Shown here in pieces: positions 17,291 through 24,672 of a stretch of 64,000 bases of DNA. Numbering within the stretch: position 1 is the stretch's first letter; every line of letters begins with the position of its first letter. The stretch is from NCBI RefSeq assembly GCF_000718775.1, contig NZ_JOCB01000021.1:40042-104041 (forward strand), in the 5' to 3' direction. Made by a program: the position numbers and the translations under genes. Below the pieces are notes generated by a model. The model did not search any database, was not told the DNA's origin, and worked only from the letters and a program-made list of their open reading frames with translations. This DNA is from Streptomyces sp. NRRL S-31 (lineage in GTDB: Bacteria; Actinomycetota; Actinomycetes; Streptomycetales; Streptomycetaceae).

Positions 17291-18463
17291 ATGAGCAGCA
17301 CCGTCATCACCAACATCGCCACGCTGGTCACCAACGACCCCTCCCTCGGCGACAGAACCCCCCTCGGTCTGGTCCAGGACGCGGCCGTCGTCATCGACGG
17401 CGACCGTGTCGTGTGGACCGGTGCCTCCAGCAAAGCACCCGCCACCGACAACCGGGTCGACGCGGGCGGCCGGGCGGTGCTGCCGGGCTTCGTGGACTCC
17501 CACTCCCACCTGGTCTTCGCCGGGGACCGGACGCAGGAGTTCAACGCCCGCATGTCCGGCCGCTCCTACACCGCGGGCGGCATCCGCACCACGGTCGCGG
17601 CCACCCGCGCCGCGAGCGACGCGGAACTGGAGGCGAACCTCACCCGTTACCTCGCCGAGGCCCTGCGCCAGGGCACGACCACGTTCGAGACCAAGTCGGG
17701 GTACGGCCTGACGGTCGAGGACGAGGCCCGCGCCCTGCGCATCGCCGCGCGGCACACCGACGAGGTGACGTACCTCGGCGCGCACATCGTCTCCCCCGAC
17801 CACGCCGATGACCCGGCGGCCTATGTCGCCCTGGTCACCGGCGAGATGCTGGACGCCTGCGCGCCGCACGCCCGCTGGATCGACGTCTTCTGCGAGAAGG
17901 GCGCCTTCGACGGCGACCAGGCCCGCGCCATCCTCACGGCCGGCAAGGCGAAGGGCCTGCACCCGCGCATCCACGCCAACCAGCTCACCTACGGCCCCGG
18001 CGTCCAGCTCGCCGTCGAACTGGACGCGGCCAGCGCCGACCACTGCACCCACCTCACGGACGCGGACGTGGACGCCCTGGCGAACGGCGCCACGGTCGCC
18101 ACCCTGCTGCCCGGCGCCGAGTTCTCCACCCGCGCAGAGTGGCCGGACGCCCGCCGCCTGCTGGACGCGGGTGTCACGGTCGCCCTGTCCACCGACTGCA
18201 ACCCGGGCTCGTCCTTCACGTCGTCGGTGCCCTTCTGCATCGCCCTGGCCGTCCGCGACATGCGGATGACACCGGACGAGGCGGTCTGGTCGGCCACCGC
18301 GGGCGGCGCCGCGGCCCTGCGCCGCACCGACATCGGCCGGCTCGCCCCCGGCGCCCGGGCCGACCTCGTGGTGCTCGACGCCCCGAGCCACGTCCACCTG
18401 GCCTACCGCCCGGGCGTGCCGCTGGTCCGAGAGGTGTGGCGGGGCGGCGCACGCGTCGTCTGA
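17291..18463 (+). CDS. hutI: Imidazolonepropionase, 390 aa
   Basis: It hydrolyses imidazolone-5-propionate to N-formimidoylglutamate. Amidohydrolase motifs are [35 protein letters not shown] and [15 protein letters not shown] with the metal aspartate. ATG at 17291 follows GAGGACGACACC, 32 bases after hutF. It is the last gene of the hut operon, followed by a repeat tract and a hairpin shared with the converging sigma-factor gene. Pathway order is U, I, F, then the M20 enzyme; gene order is U, M20, F, I. Confidence 0.96.
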   Translation: MSSTVITNIATLVTNDPSLGDRTPLGLVQDAAVVIDGDRVVWTGASSKAPATDNRVDAGGRAVLPGFVDSHSHLVFAGDRTQEFNARMSGRSYTAGGIRTTVAATRAASDAELEANLTRYLAEALRQGTTTFETKSGYGLTVEDEARALRIAARHTDEVTYLGAHIVSPDHADDPAAYVALVTGEMLDACAPHARWIDVFCEKGAFDGDQARAILTAGKAKGLHPRIHANQLTYGPGVQLAVELDAASADHCTHLTDADVDALANGATVATLLPGAEFSTRAEWPDARRLLDAGVTVALSTDCNPGSSFTSSVPFCIALAVRDMRMTPDEAVWSATAGGAAALRRTDIGRLAPGARADLVVLDAPSHVHLAYRPGVPLVREVWRGGARVV

Positions 18464-18501
18464 CCAGCGGGGTTCCACCGGGGCACCGGACCCACCGGAC
18501 C

Positions 18502-18620
18502 GGCTTCCGTCCCGGTCGCACGACGGGCTTCCGCCCCGGCCGCACGGTCGGCCGCCGTCGGGCGCGCGCGGTCGGCTCCCACCCGGCGCGCGGGGCAGGC
18601 TGCCGCCCGGCGCGTACGCC
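18502..18620. repeat. 24-bp degenerate tandem repeat, five units
   Basis: Units begin at 18502, 18526, 18550, 18574 and 18598. Each starts GGC and shares a pattern like GGCTTCCGCCCCGGCCGCAC. The first two are most alike and later ones drift. It lies just past the hutI stop. The unit length is a multiple of three, so all frames stay open through it by accident. Confidence 0.7.
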
Positions 18621-18730
18621 CCGCGCACACGCGCCGCTCGTACCGGCGGGCGGGGAGAAGCCCCCGGCGTGGCCGCATGAGGATTGCGGCACCGGGTACT
18701 CGCCTGTCCGGTGGAGTGGGCGCACACGGC

Positions 18731-18763
18731 GAAGCGGCCCGGCACCGTCGGCCGAGCCGCTTC
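18731..18763. terminator. Bidirectional terminator hairpin
   Basis: GAAGCGGC (18731-18738) pairs with GCCGCTTC (18756-18763) around a 17-base loop that can fold further (GGC/GCC). It lies between convergent hutI and sigma-factor genes, 35 bases from the latter's stop. Confidence 0.6.
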
Positions 18764-18798
18764 CCGAGGGCCGTTCGCGCGGCCGGGCGGAGCGGAGG

Positions 18799-19695
18799 TC
18801 ACTCCTCCACGGTCAGCCCCTTGCGCAGCCGGACCAGGGTGCGCGAGAGCAGCCGGGACACGTGCATCTGGGAGATGCCCAGTTCCTCACCGATCTCCGA
18901 CTGGGTCATGTTCGCCACGAAACGCAGGGAGAGGATCTTCCGGTCCCGGGGCGGCAACCCGGCGATCAGGGGCTTGAGCGATTCGATGTACTCGATGCCC
19001 TCCAGCCCGTGGTCCTCGTACCCGATGCGGTCCGCCAGCGCGCCCTCGGTGTCGTCCTCCTCGGGCTGGGCGTCCAGCGAGGAGGCGGTGTACGCGTTGG
19101 ACGCGGCCATGCCCTCGACGACCTCGTCGGCGGAGATGCCGAGGCGCTCGGCCAGCTCCGCGACCGTGGGGGCGCGGTCCAGCTGCTGCGCCAGCTCGTC
19201 GCCCGCCTTGGCGAGGTCGAGCCGCAGCTCCTGGAGCCGGCGCGGGACGCGCACGGACCACGAGGTGTCACGGAAGAATCGTTTGATCTCGCCGATGATG
19301 GTCGGCATGGCGAACGTGGGGAATTCGACGCCGCGGGCGAGTTCGAAACGGTCGATCGCCTTGATCAGGCCGATGGTGCCGACCTGGATGATGTCCTCCA
19401 TCGGCTCGCTGCGCGAGCGGAAGCGGGAGGCGGCGAACTTGACGAGCGCGAGGTTGAGCTCGACGAGGGTGTTGCGGACGTACGCGTGCTCGTGCGTCCC
19501 TTCCTCCAGCGACTCCAGCCGCTCGAAGAGGGTCTTGGACAGGGCCCGCGCGTCGACCGCGCCGATCTCGTCGTACGGGGGGATCTCCGGGAGTCCCTCG
19601 AAGGCGTCGAGGGTGTCGATGGGATGATCCAGCTGAACCGGTGGGGGTGTCGACGTCGCGATCGGGGTATGCGATGCGTCGAGCCGGGGTGACAT
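18799..19695 (-). CDS. sigI: SigB/SigF-family alternative sigma factor, 298 aa
   Basis: It directs RNA polymerase to stress or developmental promoters. Region 2 is seen in ELNLALVKFAASRFRSR, DIIQVGTIGLIKAIDRFE and FPTFAMPTIIGEIKRFFRD. Region 3 is in PRRLQELRLDLAKAGDELAQ. Region 4 has the recognition helix MTQSEIGEELGISQMHVSRLLSRTL. This is group 3, SigB type. The start at 19695 follows GGAGGA five bases upstream. It is divergent from an antagonist and an anti-sigma gene, the same arrangement described for S. coelicolor sigI (SCO3068), so I use that name; another SigB paralogue is not excluded. Confidence 0.9.
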   Translation of the reverse strand: MSPRLDASHTPIATSTPPPVQLDHPIDTLDAFEGLPEIPPYDEIGAVDARALSKTLFERLESLEEGTHEHAYVRNTLVELNLALVKFAASRFRSRSEPMEDIIQVGTIGLIKAIDRFELARGVEFPTFAMPTIIGEIKRFFRDTSWSVRVPRRLQELRLDLAKAGDELAQQLDRAPTVAELAERLGISADEVVEGMAASNAYTASSLDAQPEEDDTEGALADRIGYEDHGLEGIEYIESLKPLIAGLPPRDRKILSLRFVANMTQSEIGEELGISQMHVSRLLSRTLVRLRKGLTVEE

Positions 19696-19852
19696 GGGTG
19701 TCCTCCATCGTTCTCGGCATACGGCTGCCGAAGCCAGAACGTGCACTGCGGTGTGCGGGCGCCTCCGTGGCCGGCGTGTAGGGATGTGTGTCTTTACTAG
19801 CCCTACCCGCTGAACCGAGCGAGTCGCAAGTGCGTTCTGTGGTAGTATGTCC

Positions 19853-19876
19853 GATTCTGTGCGGATGTTCGGGTAT
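19853..19876 (+). promoter_or_regulatory. Candidate SigB-type promoter for the antagonist gene
   Basis: GATT (19853-19856), 14 bases, then GGGTAT (19871-19876) matches the published pattern GNNT-N14-16-GGGTAY for SigB-family promoters. It is about 70 bases upstream of the antagonist ATG. This would make the regulator pair dependent on a SigB-type factor. Confidence 0.5.
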
Positions 19877-19942
19877 CGAAGTGCGCATGGAAGGCGTAAT
19901 GTTCGAGGGCATCAGCAGCCACGACCTCGGGAGAGAGACGGC

Positions 19943-20320
19943 ATGGACCACGGGACGGTCGGCAGCGCACAGTCGGGCCGGCTTCTGGTGGAGGTGCGGG
20001 AGGAGGGCTCCAGCGCCGTTGTGACGCCGGCGGGTGAACTCGATCACCACACCGCCGATCTTCTGCGCGAGCCCCTCGACGACCTTCTGGACAAGGGATT
20101 CACCCGGCTCGTGGTGGACTGCTCACGCCTGGAGTTCTGCGACTCCACGGGGTTGAACGTCCTGCTCGGCGCCCGGCTGAAGGCGGACGCCGCCGGTGGC
20201 GGAGTCCATCTGGCCGGCATGCTGCCGGTCGTCGCCCGCGTGTTCGAGATCACCGGGGCCGAGGCGGTCTTCACCGTGCACGACTCCGTGGAGGCGGCCC
20301 TGGCCGACGGTGCCGACTGA
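19943..20320 (+). CDS. arsI: STAS-domain anti-sigma factor antagonist, 125 aa
   Basis: This SpoIIAA/RsbV-type protein binds and neutralises an anti-sigma kinase when unphosphorylated. The STAS core runs from about residue 15: AVVTPAGELDHHTADLL, LVVDCSRLEFCDSTGLNVLL with the phosphorylatable serine (Ser68) in DSTG, then FEITGAEAVFTVHDSVEAAL. The ATG at 19943 follows GGGAGAGAG. It is divergent from the sigma-factor gene and is followed, after a 385-base gap, by the anti-sigma gene, forming a partner-switch module. The name follows the S. coelicolor arrangement. Confidence 0.9.
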   Translation: MDHGTVGSAQSGRLLVEVREEGSSAVVTPAGELDHHTADLLREPLDDLLDKGFTRLVVDCSRLEFCDSTGLNVLLGARLKADAAGGGVHLAGMLPVVARVFEITGAEAVFTVHDSVEAALADGAD

Positions 20321-20705
20321 CCCGCAGGCCCTCGGTCCGGACCGGTCCGCGCACCGGCTCCCCCGCGCGTCGCGCGTGTCACGTCGAACACGGGGGTGTT
20401 ACCCCGGGTCGGTCGGGCAGGAGAGGGCAGAAGAAGGCAGAGGCGTCCCGCCGGCCACCGGGTCCGCACCGGACCGGGCACGGCCGGTACGGGACGTGCC
20501 GACGAACGACCTGGACGGAACATGTGTCCGGAGCACGGGCTGGGTACGCGACCCCGTCCGCCGGGCGCTCGGCAGACGTCCCGGCCTGCGACGACCGGCG
20601 GGCACCGGCGGTCCGGCCCCGGCCGGTCCGTCGGCCGGACCGCCGTTCGGACTGTTGACCGCACTTTTGAAATGTGAACCGGTGAATCGGTGAGGTGAAG
20701 CGCTG
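20321..20705. other. Gap between antagonist and anti-sigma genes
   Basis: It contains a GGGGT-GTT-ACCCC hairpin at 20393-20405, which could reduce readthrough from the antagonist gene, and a 12-bp palindrome CGGTCCGGACCG near 20334. The last 50 bases before the anti-sigma gene are less GC-rich (TTGACCGCACTTTTG near 20655) and probably carry its promoter. No small gene is convincing. Confidence 0.4.
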
Positions 20706-21275
20706 ATGAGCACCACCCGGCCTTACTCGCCGGGCGACCGCGGCCCGGAGCCCAGCGGCGCTTCCGGGGCGTCCGAGGGGACCGCGCCGGCCGTCGGCGC
20801 GGCCACGGGGGCAGCCGCGCCGTCCGTGCCGTCCGGGCAGACCGGCGGCGCCGCGCAGCCCCGCGCTCGGCAGATGCGCAGACTCCGCCTGGAAGGCGAG
20901 AGCGGGGTCGTGCCGCTCGCTCGCGACTTCACCCGCCAGGCGCTGTACGCGTGGGGCTGGCTCCCCGCCGACGGCGGCGAACAGCGCGCCGCCGCCGAAG
21001 ACGTGCTGCTCGTCGTCTCCGAGCTGGTCACCAACGCCTGCCTGCACGCCGAGGGCCCCGACGCACTGCTGCTCGCCTGCGACAACAAGGTGATCCGGAT
21101 CGAGGTCTCCGACCGGGGCTCCGGCCAGCCGGCCCCGCGCACCCCGCACCGCGCCGGCCGTCCCGGCGGCCACGGCATGTTCATCGTGCAGCGGCTGTGC
21201 CTGGACTGGGGCGTCGTGCGCGCCCCCGAGACGCCGGGCAAGACGGTCTGGGCGGAGCTGGGCGCACCGGCGTGA
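20706..21275 (+). CDS. prsI: Anti-sigma factor, RsbW-type ATP-binding protein, 189 aa
   Basis: This serine kinase of the GHKL fold sequesters a SigB-type sigma factor and phosphorylates the antagonist. After a disordered Gly/Ala/Pro-rich N-terminus (~55 residues), the domain shows the N box (EDVLLVVSELVTNACLHA), the G1 box (VSDRGSG) and the G2 box (GGHGMFIVQRL). The ATG at 20706 follows GGTGAAG. The long N-terminal extension is unusual for a short RsbW protein. Its natural partners are the adjacent antagonist and the divergent sigma factor. Confidence 0.88.
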   Translation: MSTTRPYSPGDRGPEPSGASGASEGTAPAVGAATGAAAPSVPSGQTGGAAQPRARQMRRLRLEGESGVVPLARDFTRQALYAWGWLPADGGEQRAAAEDVLLVVSELVTNACLHAEGPDALLLACDNKVIRIEVSDRGSGQPAPRTPHRAGRPGGHGMFIVQRLCLDWGVVRAPETPGKTVWAELGAPA

Positions 21276-21543
21276 GCACCCCGCCCGGCCGATCGCGTGA
21301 CCGGCTGATCGCGTGACCGGCTGATCCCGCGCTCGGCTCATCCCGCGACCGTGGTGGCGTGCCGGCCGCGGGGCGCGTCCGGCCCCGGGCGTGCCCGCGC
21401 GGTGCGGCGCCGCGCCGGTACGGCTCGGTGTCCGGCGGACGGCGGACGGCGGCATCCGCACACATCCTCCGCGTACCGCGTCTTCCTTCCTCGCGGCCCC
21501 GGGCGTACCTTGACGCCCGAATCTGATATGCCGTCAGGAACGG
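21276..21543. other. Gap before the small sortase-motif gene
   Basis: Repeated GACCGGCTGATC-like runs follow the anti-sigma stop (21298-21345). The promoter-side inverted repeat near 21530 is listed separately. No coding frame is supported. Confidence 0.35.
21523..21537. promoter_or_regulatory. Inverted repeat CTGA-N7-TCAG upstream of the LAETG gene
   Basis: CTGATATGCCGTCAG lies just before the small gene, after a TTGACG (21510-21515). It could be a regulator site or part of the ribosome-site region. The arms are only four bases, with partial extension. Confidence 0.35.
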
Positions 21544-21795
21544 ATGGGGTGGACCGACCCTACCGTGGACACCACCGGGCAGCCCGGCGGTGCGGCCGGG
21601 GGCACGTCGGTGTCCGGCGGCTCCGCGGCGTCGGGCGGCTCCGCGGGCTCGGCCGCGAGCGGCGACGACGGCGGCCTCGCCGAGACCGGCGCCGGCGACC
21701 ACGGCGCGCTGAAGGCCCTGGGCCTGGTGGCGGGCACGGCGATCCTGCTGGGCGCGGCCGTGTTCACGTACATGCCACGGCGCAGGTCCCGCTGA
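21544..21795 (+). CDS. Small protein with LAETG sortase-type tail, 83 aa
   Basis: The C-terminus is a textbook cell-wall sorting signal: LAETG at about residues 45-49, a hydrophobic helix (ALGLVAGTAILLGAAVFTYM) and a basic end (RRRSR). The N-terminal ~45 residues are Gly/Ser/Ala-rich with no hydrophobic signal peptide. An in-frame TGA at 21511 blocks any longer start. Either the protein is inserted by its single C-terminal helix, or this is the remnant of a longer surface protein. GGAACGG precedes the ATG weakly. It converges on the POT transporter gene. Confidence 0.6.
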   Translation: MGWTDPTVDTTGQPGGAAGGTSVSGGSAASGGSAGSAASGDDGGLAETGAGDHGALKALGLVAGTAILLGAAVFTYMPRRRSR

Positions 21796-21946
21796 CCGGC
21801 CGGGGGCCAACGCACACGATCCGGCCGGAGCCGGCCCACACGCCCCGGCCGGGGTCCCGCGCAACCGATCCGGCCGGAGGCCAACCCCACACGATCCGGC
21901 CGGGGGCCACCCCACACGCCCCGGCCGGAGGCCGACGCGCAACGAC
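21796..21946. repeat. 24-26-bp tandem repeat, six units
   Basis: Units start at 21796, 21821, 21845, 21870, 21896 and 21921. Each begins CCGGCCGG(A/G)G and ends in CACACGAT, CACACGCC or a relative of these. Alternate units are most alike (GAT-ending versus GCC-ending), which suggests duplication of a two-unit block. It fills the gap between the convergent LAETG and POT transporter genes. Confidence 0.8.
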
Positions 21947-21962
21947 GGAGGGCCGGGACGGG

Positions 21963-23468
21963 CTAGTTGACGTTGCCCATCAGCTTCTTGACCTTGTTGC
22001 GGTACATCCACACCGCGACACCCGCGACCACGGCGAGCACGCCCTCCAGGGCGACGAAGCCCATCTTGTCGAGGTTGACGCCGCCGACGGCCGGGTTCGA
22101 CAGCAGGGCGGTGACGGAGTCACCCGCGGTCACCGCGAGGAACCAGACGCCCATCATCTGGGAGGCGTACTTCTTCGGCGCCATCTTGGTCGTCACCGAC
22201 AGACCCACCGGCGACAGCGTCAGCTCACCGACGGTCTGCACGAAGTAGATCGCGACCAGCCACAGCGCGGCGGCCTTGTGACCGCCCTCGGCGATCGACA
22301 GGGGGGCGAGGAAGACGAAGAAGGACGCACCCACCAGCACCAGGCCGGAGGCGAACTTCACGATGGTGCTCGGCTCCTTGCCGCGCCGGTTCAGCCACAG
22401 CCACAGCCAGGCGAAGACCGGGGCCAGCGCCATGATCATGACCGGGTTGACCGACTGGTACCAGGAGACCGGGAACTCCCAGCCGAGGACCGAGTTCTTG
22501 GCGTTCTTCTCGGCGAACAGCGACAGGGTCGAGCCGCCCTGGTCGTAGATCATCCAGAAGACGGCGGCGGCGACGAAGAACCAGATGTACGCCGACACCT
22601 TCGAGCGCTCGGCCGGCTCCAGGTCCTTGTCCCGGTGGATCCGGGCGATGACCACGATCGGCACGATCAGGCCGATGAGGGTGAGCGGGATCAGCGCCCA
22701 GTTCAGGGTGAAGTGACCGGTGCCGCCCACGATGCCGTAGAAGACCGCGGCGACGGCCAGCCAGATCAGGCCCTTGCGCAGCGTGGCGGACTTCTCCGCG
22801 GCCGACAGCGGGGTCGGGACCCGGCTGCTCTTCGGGTTCAGGTGGCGGCCGCCCAGCAGGTACTGGGCCAGACCCAGCGCCATGCCGACCGCGGCCAGCG
22901 CGAAGCCCAGGTGCCAGTTGACGTTCTCACCGATGGTGCCGATGACCAGCGGGGCGACGAAGGCGCCGAGGTTGATGCCGATGTAGAAGAGCGTGAAGCC
23001 ACCGTCCCGGCGCGGGTCCTCCGGGCCGTCGTAGAGGTGGCCGACCATCGTGGAGATGTTGGCCTTGAGCAGACCCGAACCGATGGCGACGAGGATCAGA
23101 CCGACGTAGAAGCTCGCGGCGGTGGGCAGCGCCAGGCACAGGTGGCCCAGCATGATGACGCCGCCCGCGACGGCGACCGTCTTGCGGGGACCGAGCAGAC
23201 GGTCGGCGAACCAGCCGCCGGGCAGGGCGAGCAGGTAGACGAGCGACAGGTACACCGCGTAGATCGCGCTCGCCGTGCCCGCACTGAGGTGCAGGCCACC
23301 CGGGGCCACCAGATACAGCGGGAGCAGGGCCCTCATGCCGTAGTAGGAGAAACGCTCCCACATCTCGGTCATGAAGAGAGTGGCCAGTCCGCGGGGGTGG
23401 CCGAAGAAGGTCTTCTCGGAACCGGGGGTGCCCCGGCGGACCGAGTCCTTCGTCAGGCTGGACGCCAT
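21963..23468 (-). CDS. POT/PTR-family peptide transporter, 501 aa
   Basis: This is a proton-coupled di/tripeptide importer in the cytoplasmic membrane. The ExxER proton-coupling motif is seen in MTEMWERFSYYG (about residues 34-44). The PTR signatures follow in LPGGWFADRLLG and FTLFYIGINLGAF. Around 14 hydrophobic segments are present. The start at 23468 (MASSLTKDSV) is chosen by family N-terminus and AAGGAA upstream; the frame extends 52 codons further without support. A nearly 500-base upstream region with repeats separates it from the divergent two-component system. Confidence 0.93.
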   Translation of the reverse strand: MASSLTKDSVRRGTPGSEKTFFGHPRGLATLFMTEMWERFSYYGMRALLPLYLVAPGGLHLSAGTASAIYAVYLSLVYLLALPGGWFADRLLGPRKTVAVAGGVIMLGHLCLALPTAASFYVGLILVAIGSGLLKANISTMVGHLYDGPEDPRRDGGFTLFYIGINLGAFVAPLVIGTIGENVNWHLGFALAAVGMALGLAQYLLGGRHLNPKSSRVPTPLSAAEKSATLRKGLIWLAVAAVFYGIVGGTGHFTLNWALIPLTLIGLIVPIVVIARIHRDKDLEPAERSKVSAYIWFFVAAAVFWMIYDQGGSTLSLFAEKNAKNSVLGWEFPVSWYQSVNPVMIMALAPVFAWLWLWLNRRGKEPSTIVKFASGLVLVGASFFVFLAPLSIAEGGHKAAALWLVAIYFVQTVGELTLSPVGLSVTTKMAPKKYASQMMGVWFLAVTAGDSVTALLSNPAVGGVNLDKMGFVALEGVLAVVAGVAVWMYRNKVKKLMGNVN

Positions 23469-23668
23469 GGTCGTTCCTTGCTGTCTGGACGCGCGGCTGG
23501 AGCGTTGCGCGCCCGGTGGGGTGCGGCCGGCACCGGCGGATCGGTCGTCCACCCCCACGCCCGGGGGGAGCCCGCTGCCGGATCGCGGAGCGGCGGACGG
23601 CGACCACCGGGATCCACGCCCCACGACGCGTCGCTGCGTCCGGAGCCCGGCCAGAGGTCATTCCTTTT

Positions 23669-23690
23669 CGGGCTGATCTTGGTCAGCCCG
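23669..23690. promoter_or_regulatory. Perfect inverted repeat CGGGCTGA-N6-TCAGCCCG
   Basis: Eight-base arms surround TCTTGG. It lies about 200 bases upstream of the POT start on the minus strand. It could be an operator or an RNA hairpin in a long leader. Confidence 0.45.
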
Positions 23691-23947
23691 TACACAAAAG
23701 AGACCTTCAGCGTCCACTGCCCGCCAAAGGTCCCCGGTGTACTACAGGCGTTCAGATCACCATACGGCAGGACACCGCCGGATATGGAAGGTCTTGAGAC
23801 GCGGATCACAGGTGTCGCGGGAACCGCGGGACCGGTTTCGAAGGTCTCTTCTACGATCGCATCCACAGGTCGATGGTTCGGACCAGCGGGGGCGCAAGGT
23901 AAGAATCCCTGCAACCGATCACACCCCGGCACCGCGCACGGGCGGTC

Positions 23948-23953
23948 TACCAT
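23948..23953 (+). promoter_or_regulatory. -10 box for leaderless response regulator mRNA
   Basis: TACCAT ends six bases before the ATG at 23960 and no ribosome site precedes the ATG, so transcription probably starts at or next to the start codon. Confidence 0.5.
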
Positions 23954-23959
23954 CACCTC

Positions 23960-24637
23960 ATGACCCGTGTACTGCTCGCCGAGGACGACGCGTCCATCTC
24001 GGAGCCGCTGGCCCGCGCCCTGCGCCGCGAAGGTTACGAGGTCGAGGTGCGCGAGGACGGACCCGCCGCGCTCGACGCCGGAATGCAGGGCGGTGTCGAC
24101 CTGGTCGTGCTGGACCTCGGCCTGCCGGGCATGGACGGCCTGGAGGTCGCCCGCCGGCTGCGTGCCGACGGCCACACCGTGCCGATCCTCATCCTGACCG
24201 CGCGGGCCGACGAGGTGGACACCGTCGTCGGCCTGGACGCGGGCGCCGACGACTACGTCACCAAGCCCTTCCGGCTCGCCGAACTGCTCGCCCGGGTGCG
24301 GGCGCTGCTCCGGCGCGGTGCCGCCGAGCCGCAGCAGCCGCCGGCCACGCACGGGGTGCGGATCGACGTCGAGTCGCACCGCGCGTGGATGGGCGACGAG
24401 GAGCTCCAGCTGACCGCCAAGGAGTTCGACCTGCTGCGGGTGCTGGTGCGGGACGCGGGCCGGGTGGTCACCCGCGACCAGCTGATGCGCGAGGTCTGGG
24501 ACACCACGTGGTGGTCGTCGACCAAGACCCTCGACATGCACATCTCCTGGCTGCGCAAGAAGCTCGGCGACGACGCGGCGAACCCCCGGTACATCGCCAC
24601 CGTGCGCGGCGTGGGCTTCCGGTTCGAGAAGAGCTGA
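23960..24637 (+). CDS. OmpR-family response regulator, 225 aa
   Basis: The receiver domain (residues 1-118) has the acidic pocket ED (8-10), phosphoacceptor Asp52 in VVLDLGLPG, Thr80 and Lys102 in YVTKPF. The OmpR winged helix (about 130-222) ends VRGVGFRFEKS and contains LTAKEFDLLRVL and MHISWLRKKLG. It is followed 35 bases later by its histidine kinase gene and is divergent from the POT transporter, whose upstream repeats could be its targets. The signal is unknown. Confidence 0.95.
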   Translation: MTRVLLAEDDASISEPLARALRREGYEVEVREDGPAALDAGMQGGVDLVVLDLGLPGMDGLEVARRLRADGHTVPILILTARADEVDTVVGLDAGADDYVTKPFRLAELLARVRALLRRGAAEPQQPPATHGVRIDVESHRAWMGDEELQLTAKEFDLLRVLVRDAGRVVTRDQLMREVWDTTWWSSTKTLDMHISWLRKKLGDDAANPRYIATVRGVGFRFEKS

Positions 24638-24672
24638 GCCCGGACCCCGGCGATCACCACAGGTAACGGACC

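Larger units (their letters stand above)
18464..18798. other. Intergenic region between hutI and the sigma-factor gene
   Basis: This gap between convergent genes holds a 24-bp minisatellite and a bidirectional hairpin, both listed separately. Long open frames across it come from the repeat and lack start sites. Confidence 0.5.
23469..23959. other. Regulatory gap between the POT transporter and response regulator genes
   Basis: This divergent intergenic region is less GC-rich in its middle. It contains a perfect 8-bp hairpin (23669-23690) and three copies of GAAGGTCT: inverted at 23701-23708, direct at 23787-23794 and 23840-23847. A -10 box sits right before the response regulator. No gene is seen. 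Confidence 0.5.

Noticed and set aside
18464..18725. An Arg/Pro-rich repeated peptide on the minus strand (RPGRKPV repeats)
   Set aside because: The frame is open only because the 24-bp repeat is a multiple of three. It has no start signal and lies past two convergent genes.
23453..24541. A minus-strand frame through the response regulator gene
   Set aside because: It is antisense to an unmistakable OmpR-family regulator and crosses the intergenic regulatory region.
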